Shown piece by piece: positions 56,828 to 64,000 of a stretch of 64,000 nt of DNA; position 1 is the first letter of the stretch; the number at the start of each line of letters is the position of its first letter. Made by a program: the position numbers and the translations under genes. The stretch lies in the NCBI GenBank assembly GCA_035771175.1, contig CM069605.1:18058288-18122287 (forward strand). The letters are read 5' to 3'. Source of the DNA: Paratinospora sagittata. Taxonomy: Eukaryota; Streptophyta; Magnoliopsida; Ranunculales; Menispermaceae. A model generated the notes under the pieces. It had not been told where the DNA came from and searched no databases. It saw nothing but the letters and a program-made list of their open reading frames with translations.

Positions 56828-57110
56828 AGATTCACTAATGGTATCCTCCAAGTTTATCCATCCAATACCGCATAAACTTAGTGATAGCCTTAGTGATTCC
56901 ACTTTCCCAGATGATTTGCCACACAAGGCCGTGGGTTTTCTTACTTCCAAAGTTTTGTCTAATATCTTCCAATTTTGTTGCATCCCATACCACCCCAAAG
57001 TTAGTGACACAAGAGAAAATTAAGGTTGCAAGTCTGCCCACCAAACAAAGTCACAACAATATTCTCATTCATAACAAGATTTTACAATGCTATATATATA
57101 TTTTTTAATC
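56828..57110 (-). repeat. B' hairpin array, proximal part (right of D)
   Basis: 34-nt units at 56848-56881 (element sense CTAAGTTTATGCG, loop GTATTGGA, TGGATAAACTTGG) and 56970-57003 (loop GTATGGGA, weaker stem). Loop centres are 122 bp apart. Removing D puts the next unit (45910-45943) about 117 bp on, so D inserted inside the array. Confidence 0.68.
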
Positions 57111-57246
57111 GTGGTTCCTACTACTACTACTTTGTCTGGTTCTCCTACTAGTCACGGAGTGGCTTCTCGTGGAGCAACAAGAGATATTGATTTTGGCTTC
57201 TAAAGTATCCATTATGTTCTAAAGGTTTCTCAGTTGGGAGAGTACT

Positions 57247-58460
57247 AATGACTCAAAGGTATTGGCAGGTTGATAGGTTGGCTGGTTCATTTGCGGGGGA
57301 TTGTTAATTTGCGGGGGAAATTCAAAAATTGGTTGAGCAAGAACTTCTTGGATCCAAACTTCATGGAATGTTGCATTAACCTGCCTTGATCAGTTTTATT
57401 CTAGTGGAAATCCCATGCTTGTGGCCTGTTCACCTCTCGAAGCAAGTTTTCCAGGTTCGGTCCTCGAAAAAGGTCTTCTTCTGGTTGCTTGTTGGTCGCA
57501 TTTAGATTTTCCCTTGCCTGTTGTCCCGCGTCCTCATTCGACACCTTTTGATTCACCAGGATCCTACGTCATGACCTTCGTGGGTTAGTGTTCATGACAT
57601 TATCGACCCTTTCATTGTTGTCTCCCGAAGTATTGCCAAAAATTTCCTCTTTTGTCACACCCCTATTATATTAAAAGTTTTGGCAAAGGTGCCAATTCCA
57701 ACAAGGTTTTTAAAGGGTACTGTGTTAACATTTTTGACATCAATCTTTATGCAAGATAGAATTTTCATGATAATGGCTCCATACCCTAGATACTCTGTAA
57801 CATCCGGGTGTTGGACCACCTTAACCATTTGTTGTATGATGATGTATGGCAGGGAGATGGCTATGCCTTTATCTAAATAATACAAGACAAGGGCCTGAGC
57901 TTTCGTAATTTCTCCTCTAGTAAAGTTTTTAGGCATGATGTTATTGGAAACAATCTGGCTGAGCTCGGGAAGCATTTTTGAAGAAATTTACTTAGGAGGC
58001 GGGCACACCTTTTGTCATGGTAGGGTCTCTCAGTAAAAGAGTTAAATAGTTCGGAGGGTGATCTAGTTATTTCTTCGAAAACCTGATGATCATGAGGGTC
58101 AACAAACCTCGTCCACATAGGGATTTCCATTATTTGGGATATAAATTGTGCGTCGAGAATGATAGAGAATCCTCTGACTTGAGTCTCAAGAACGGGGCCA
58201 ATTTTGTCTTCACAGAAACCCCTAATCCTCATATGGTCGTAGAATTTTTGGATCAGAGTAGGGCCAACGTCCCCGCTCACCCTAGTTATGTTCATCCAAC
58301 CTAATGCATCAATCTTATAATGCAAGGTTGGTAGTAGGCGAGGTTTCCTCATGTCTAATGCCCGCATTGTAACAATCTTCTGCTTTTTAAGGCTATCCAA
58401 CTGAGCATGAGGTTCTTCAAGAATCCCCTTGGAAGCACTCTTTCTTTTTCATGAAGCCAT
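57247..58460 (-). pseudogene. B' copy of the extra ORF, broken
   Basis: Homologue of the 6526-7761 protein. It starts at ATG 58460 (ATGGCTTCA as in B) but hits TGA three codons later. The body then reads TMRALDMRKPRLLPTLHYK, LIQKFYDHM, LETQVRG and MEIPMWTRFVDPHDHQ (to ~57990). A frame change leads to TKAQALVLYYLDKGIAISLP and LGYGAIIMKIL (to ~57655). A Pro/Gln/Asn-rich tail ends near 57247. Motif order matches B throughout, though the sequences are well diverged. Confidence 0.8.
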
Positions 58461-58741
58461 TTCTTCGCAACATTCCATCGATTTTCCAAATTTATCTGTG
58501 TCTCTTAATTTCGTTTTTCAGAAATGACACTATCTCATTGTCTAAAGTTTATCGAAATGTTTATCATAAAATATTTCCTTTCTTTATTTAAAATTTATGC
58601 TATTGTCCATCGGACAACATTTTTTTCTCTTTCTCTTAAAGTTTATGTCAGTATTTCCACCTAAGTTTTATGCATTCTAATCTATAAAACAAACCTTATT
58701 ATTGTTTAAGGTTTACATAACCTATGGGCAATTCTAAGGTA
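58461..58741 (-). other. B' leader between LTR and extra ORF
   Basis: AT-rich 5' leader with no coding potential. The primer-binding site expected next to the LTR is too degraded to recognise. Confidence 0.5.
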
Positions 58742-59262
58742 TGTCAGTTATGGGCGAGTCGTGGACGTGCCTAGACCGGCGGAACACTCACAGGTGGGAT
58801 GTGATGCAGTTACAAAAATAAATTTGATGAGCAGGAGCACAACAGAGGGACAAAGTTTCTTTTCATTAATTATAAATATTTCTGGCACAATAGAGGGTAG
58901 TCTAATGACCGCCTATTTTAAGGAAACATGCTCCCAAAAATTTTCCTTACTAATTACATAGTGAAGTCAGGGGTTACAAAACAAGGGCCCATGCACCTCC
59001 ACCCAAATCCACCTTAAGCTCTTGAAAAGTGGTTAACAACCGGATGAGCTCCCGCCCAATGGTTAAAATAGATATTCCGTGGATTATGACAATTGATAAA
59101 GAGAATATCACAATCATAATCATCAAATAAACACAATATAACGTCATTAATAATGTACAATATCATAAAGCGGTAAACACCCATAACATGTCTTCTTAGA
59201 ATGGTTCGTGGCCAGGTACTATCCTAGGTTCATGTACAGATGTCCATCTTCAGGGCGATGAA
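58742..59262 (-). mobile_element. Partial, diverged 5' LTR of B'
   Basis: Reverse-complement matches to LTR B run in order: the end region (CGGCGGAACACTCACAGG), the CACCTCCACCCAAATCCACC block, the TGAGCT...GCCCA motif at 59045-59058, and GTACAGATGTCC near 59234. It is cut at about 59262, probably by the Athila-like LTR. Confidence 0.72.
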
Positions 59263-60295
59263 AACCCAAAACCCTAATAACTCATTAAGATCTATGGTTC
59301 TCTTCAAAGACTTCAACGTATATTTCGATCTCCTCTCGGTCTCACGATCACCTAGGTTATATTTTCCTTGTTCTAACCCAAAATACCCCCTCTCGGGCAC
59401 CTATTTCAAGTCTAGAATCATCTAATCCGTGATCAAGGGATTGAAAGCTTTACACCCAGAAAAACATAAATAAACTAGAAGCTTTATTGACAATAATCAA
59501 AACAATAAAACCTAAAGCATAGTATCGAGTTTGGATTGATCTATACCTCTAGATAGAGGATATAGTTCATGAATAAAGAAACACTAAATAATGAGATGAA
59601 CATGAAACTCAACAATGAAAGCAAACTTGATTGGTGGAAGAATGGTAGAAAATCTCTTCCCCGTTTTGAATCGCTTCACTTTGATCTTCTCCTTCCTCTT
59701 CCTCTAGCTGTCAATCTAGTTCTCCACTTTTTTTTCTCTTCAAAACCCTCTCATCATGTTCTATTTAAATTAAGGAGTCCATAGAAACAAATCGCGCCAA
59801 ATTCAGAGTCCAATTTGCAAAGTTACGACCCAAAAACCGCAACTTGCGCAATTTCCTAATCACACGAGCGTTGTAATGCTCATATTGAGCACTGCAACAC
59901 CCAGAACATGCTGATTTTGCATTTTGTGGGCTTGGGTGTAGCGCTGCAGTGCCCAGAGTGATGCAATTTGGCATTTTTCTTCCTTTTTCTTATATCTTTT
60001 GCATTTTTTGCACATGTATCTTCATTCAACTTCTTGTACTTTGTTTCCATCATCCAACTCACATTCACATCATCTAAACACCTACAAAACAAAGCAAATC
60101 TAATTAGTAACATACTTAGATAATCAAATTAACCAAATTATAGAATTAAAAACTGAAATAAAGCATATTATACCAAAATGTGACTAAACTAACAAATAGA
60201 TCAAAACTAAGATAAACTAACAAAACTAATGCATAAATTATCCTAAAACTTATCTAAAACATGCTCTAAAACATATCTAAACTTGCAACTTAACA
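59263..60295 (-). mobile_element. Probable 3' LTR of Athila-like element
   Basis: In element sense it would start TGTTAAGTTGC right after a purine-rich AAGTTTGGGGG tract (60302-60313) and end near ...GGGTTTTCA. It contains a short GTAGCGCTGCAGTGCCC-type stretch (59938) and A-rich signals near 59460-59560. The left boundary is uncertain by perhaps 100 bp, and the other LTR is outside the window. Confidence 0.5.
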
Positions 60296-61994
60296 AATAC
60301 CCCCAAACTTAGGACTTTGATCGTCCCGAGCAAAGGAAAAACAAAACTAAAATTCAACTAACACAATCATCAATTTACCATCCTATTCTCAAACAAATTA
60401 AGCTTTGATTCAAAATATAATATGCATATCATTATTATGGCCTCTAAGATCACATCAAAAGATAATAACTCATCGGAAAATTTCAAGAGTGTCAGATATG
60501 TCTAAATTTTCAATCCAACTCCTCACCTAACCTCATCTTCCATTCTTAAACACACCATCACATAGTCAATCTCATAAAACCATTCATGAAATTCATAGAT
60601 AAGTGCAAGCAAGTATAAGGTGTAAGTGATCTCAAATAGATAGATATAAAGTGAATCTCATAGGCAAATCTTTCATACCACTCTCCACTAATGTAGATCA
60701 CGTGCCATTTAGAATCGATAGGTCTTTCCTAGGTTGTAATGTATGGCCAAGGTACAAAGGTAGGGAAAAATCGAAAAATTTTAGGCTCAAATACCCTAAA
60801 AACTTTGATCAATTACAAACATTCACGACATTACATTTAGACCAAAAACCGTATAATGAGTACATATATCCACTTCAAAATTCAAACTTTTCATTCCATC
60901 CCCATCTTAGTCTTGTTTGCTTATTTTCATAGAATGCTACTCCCCCAAACTTCTTCCTTTTGATCACAAAGATGTAGCATTTTATTTTTAAACTATCAAA
61001 CTTTGCAAACTTCCAATATACATTTCTTCATCAACTTTTTTTCATCCTTTTTTTTTCATTCTCCCTTTTCCACCTTCCAAAAAGATACATTCCAACATAC
61101 TCAAAGTGTATAAGATGCATAGGTTGAAAACAAGGAATTTAAACATATAAGGCTCAAGTGAATTAATGCATAGGTAATCAAAGAAAAGATCATTAAGCTC
61201 AAAATAGATGACTAAGGATATAATAAAAAATAAGGTAGGCTATATGGCTCAAGCTTATCCAAACATGGCCTACATCATTTTCCTCATGGCATGCTCTCTA
61301 GGATTTTGCCTCAAGTGATAATCAAATTTATTCTAGGATTTTTAGATATCTAATATATATAACTTTACTTGTACAAATCAAATCCAAACAAGTCATGATT
61401 CCACAAAATCAACCACACTAGACTTGTAAAGAATTTCCAACAAAACTAAGTTAATAGACGAATCAAGCACACAAACTTAAAATATCTTTCAACATTCGCC
61501 TAGAGTCATGTTCGTATATATGTTCTCTTATCATTGGCCATTCATAAATTTAAAAAAAAAATAGAATCAAATAAGAATTTGTAAGATTATAGGACATCCT
61601 ATCCTAAAACTACCACATCTTCACCATGACAAGTAAAAAATCAAAATTCTCCCCCAAAACTTAAATAAGCATTGTCCTCAATGCTTCACAATAAAAACAT
61701 AATCAAAGAATGGATAAAAGTAAAAGAAATAGAAGTTGGGAAACCCCTTTGAACCCAAAGGGTTGACGTTTCCACGTAAGTGCTCCATCATTTCCATGTA
61801 GTTCGCACAAGGACCCTCAAACTTGATCTAAAACCTCGGAAAAAGATAACAAAGGATATGTCAATGGAAAAGATAGATACGAAACAACTAATACAATAAA
61901 TAAAAATAAATATAAAAATCATAAAAGTAACCGATGGGTTGTCTCCCAACAAACGCTTAGTTTAAAGTCCTCAGCCCGACTTTCATCAATCTTC
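60296..61994 (-). other. 3' untranslated region of Athila-like element
   Basis: About 1.7 kb without a credible open frame. Athila elements often carry an env-like ORF here, but I see none. The start, just after pol, reads in element sense AGGACTTTAAACTAAGCG and TTGGGAGACAACCC, a context I recall as typical after Athila integrase. The end is the polypurine-like tract at 60302-60313. Confidence 0.6.
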
Positions 61995-64000
61995 TCAATT
62001 AGGCTCATCAATGTATACTCTCTCCACATGGTCTTCCTCCTGCCTATAGTAGTGCTTTACCCATTGTCCATTTATGTGAAAGAGAGTGCCTTCCCTACTT
62101 CTTAAGTCCACTGCTCCATATGGAAACACCTTCTCAATAATGAAGGGACCCGACCACCTAGACTTCAAAAACAACGTCAACCTTGAATTGTACAAAAAAA
62201 CTTCTTGTCCTGGTTAGAACTCCCACTTCACTATCATTTTTTCATGCCATTGTTTTGTTCTCTCCTTATATATCTTGGCATTCTCATATGCATCTTGGCG
62301 GAACTCATCCATTTTGTTCAATTTTAGAAGTCTTTGGTCACCGGATGCCTTCAAATCAAAATTCAGCTTCTCAATAGCCCAAAAGGCACGATGCTCCAAC
62401 GCAACCGGTAAGTGGCATGCTTTCCAGAACACCAAACAATATGGAGACATCCCAATGGGTGTCTTATATGCAGTTCAGTAAGCCCACAAAGCATCGTCAA
62501 GCTTCAAAGCCCGATCTTTTCTCTTTACATTTACTATTTTCTCAAGGATTTTCTTCACTTCTCGATTGCTAATTTCAACTTGACCATTGCTCTTAGGATG
62601 GTAGGCCATAGCAACCTTATGATTCATTCCATACTTGGCAAGAAGAGCATTAAATATTTTGTTACAAAAATGGGTACCTTTATTACTAATGATTGCCCGA
62701 GGAGTGCCAAAATGTTCTTTTAGAGAAATTTTAACACCACCCTTGCATCATTTGTAGCTATAGCAACCGCTTGTACCCACTTTGAGACGTAGTCAACTGC
62801 CAAGAGAATGTATGTCTTGCCACATGAAGAGGGAAACGGTTCCATGAAGTATATGCCCCAAACATCAAACAACTCCACCTCCAAGATACTAGTCAATGGA
62901 AGCTCATGTCTCCTTAAAATAGTTCCAAGACGTTGGCATCAATCACAAGTCTTCACATAAGCATAACTATCTTGAAACATTGTATGCCAATAGAACCCAC
63001 TTTGACGAACCTTAGTCACTGTCCTTGTAGACCCAAAGTGACTACCATATGGAAACAAATGACAATCATGGAGAATGGCTTGCACTTTCTCCTCCAGTAC
63101 ACACTCGTAATAATTTGATTGTTGCATCTCTTAAATAGCAAAGGATTATCCCAAAGGTAGAATCTTTCATCGTGTAGAAAATTCTTCTTCTTTGCATATG
63201 ATAGTTCCGGAGGTCAGACACCGCTAGACAAGTAATTCACATAGTCGGCATACTATGAAAGTTTAACAAATAGCCCATATAGTTGCTCATCCGAAAATGT
63301 TTCCACAATAGGCACATTATCTTCTTTCTCATGTAGTTGCAGATCTTGCAGCCGAGATAGGTGATCCGCAAGTACATTCTTACTCCCTTTCTTATCTCTA
63401 ATCTCCCAATCAAACTCTTGAAGCAAGAGGACCCATTGAATCAACCGAGGTTTTGCATCCTTTTTTCTCAAACAAGTAGTGGATGGTGGCATGGTTGATG
63501 TAGACAATTACTTTAGATCCAATGATGTAGGATCTAAACTTATTACAAGCAAACACCATCGCTAGAAATTCCTTCTCAATTGTAGTGTAATTTTGTTGGG
63601 CTCCATCAAGAGTTCTACTTGCATAGTAAATGGCCCGGAACATCTTTTCTTTCCTTTGCCCAAGAACCACTCCTACCTCATAATCGCTCGCATCACACAT
63701 GATCTCGAACGGTTCACTCCAATCTAGTACCACCATGATAGGTGCTGAAATCAAGGCTTTCTTAATCAACTCAAAAGCTTCCTCACAATGCTCATCAAGC
63801 ACAAATGGAGTCTCTTTCTCAAGTAAGTTGCAAAGAGGCTTGGCAATCTTGGAGAAATCTTTTATGAATCTTCTATAAAAACCCTCATGCCCCAAGAAAC
63901 TCCTAATGTCCTTCACATTTCTCGGATGTGGAAGCTTTTCAATAGTCACAATCTTCGCCTTGTCTACCTCAAGTCCCTTAGAAGAAAGTCGGTGTCCAAG
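61995..64000 (-). pseudogene. Athila-like pol: RT end, RNase H, integrase (partial)
   Basis: Reads right to left from the window edge. RT thumb (LPHPRNVKDIRSFLGHEGFY, PLCNLLEKETPFVLD) and RNase H (MCDASDYEVGVVLGQR, YASRTLDGAQQNY) come first. A frameshift at the A-run near 63460 moves the reading to [19 protein letters not shown] and ADHLSRL. Integrase zinc region (CHLFPYGSHFG...YVKTCD), core ([41 protein letters not shown]) and C-terminus (LFLKSRWSGPFIIEKVFPYGAV, HINGQWVKHYY) follow. Stops at about 63253, 62938, 62478 and 62217 plus frameshifts make it inactive. FLGHxGFYRRFIKDFSKIA is characteristic of Athila-type gypsy elements. Confidence 0.87.

Noticed and set aside
60296..61994. Possible env-like ORF of the Athila-like element
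   Set aside because: Looked for an open frame on the minus strand and found only short, AT-rich, unrecognisable ones.

Overview
The window is a gene-poor, repeat-packed block of plant nuclear DNA, most likely from a flowering plant and probably a eudicot. Nearly everything recognisable is a transposable element, nested several layers deep. I see no convincing host gene, rRNA, tRNA gene or CRISPR array. Plant origin follows from three chromovirus (Ty3/gypsy, Tekay/Del-like) families, Athila-like and Copia elements primed by initiator tRNA-Met, a MULE with SWIM and CCHC domains, a plant-type L1 tail, and hAT-like MITEs.

Layout. (1) 1-4689: 3' part of chromovirus A, with one nonsense codon in pol and a 2.27-kb 3' LTR. 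(2) 4714-22455: probably one small hAT-like element split by chromovirus B (4900-22170). B has a 5'-truncated LTR, a PBS, an extra sense ORF, a spacer with a periodic hairpin array, decayed gag-pol and an intact 3' LTR. B is itself interrupted by rearranged minus-strand chromovirus C (10679-18374). (3) 22464-26500: decayed MULE transposase, followed by the first exon of a plant-mobile-domain-like gene and a ~179-bp tandem array (to ~28430). (4) 28605-36632: old Copia element 1, carrying two solo LTRs with target duplications. Its 3' LTR was hit by Copia element 2 (36633-40063), which carries a 496-bp hAT-like MITE. (5) 40576-44029: unclassified AT-rich DNA around a 5'-truncated L1 tail (minus). 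(6) 44030-59262: minus-strand diverged relative of B (B'), split by the young full-length chromovirus D (46007-56822, minus, TSD GAAAG). D has an open 1154-codon pol frame and a 506-bp inverted SINE-like palindrome in its 3' LTR. (7) 59263-64000: 3' part of an Athila-like element, minus, running off the window.

The most unusual biology is in B/B'. It is a chromovirus with an extra sense ORF ahead of gag. Between that ORF and gag lies a series of 34-nt hairpins at ~120-bp spacing with a conserved 8-nt loop, seen in both diverged copies. Paired hairpin modules with changed but still complementary stems also occur in the LTR leaders of B and C. All functional statements about these hairpins are inference from reading the sequence; no folding or database search was run.
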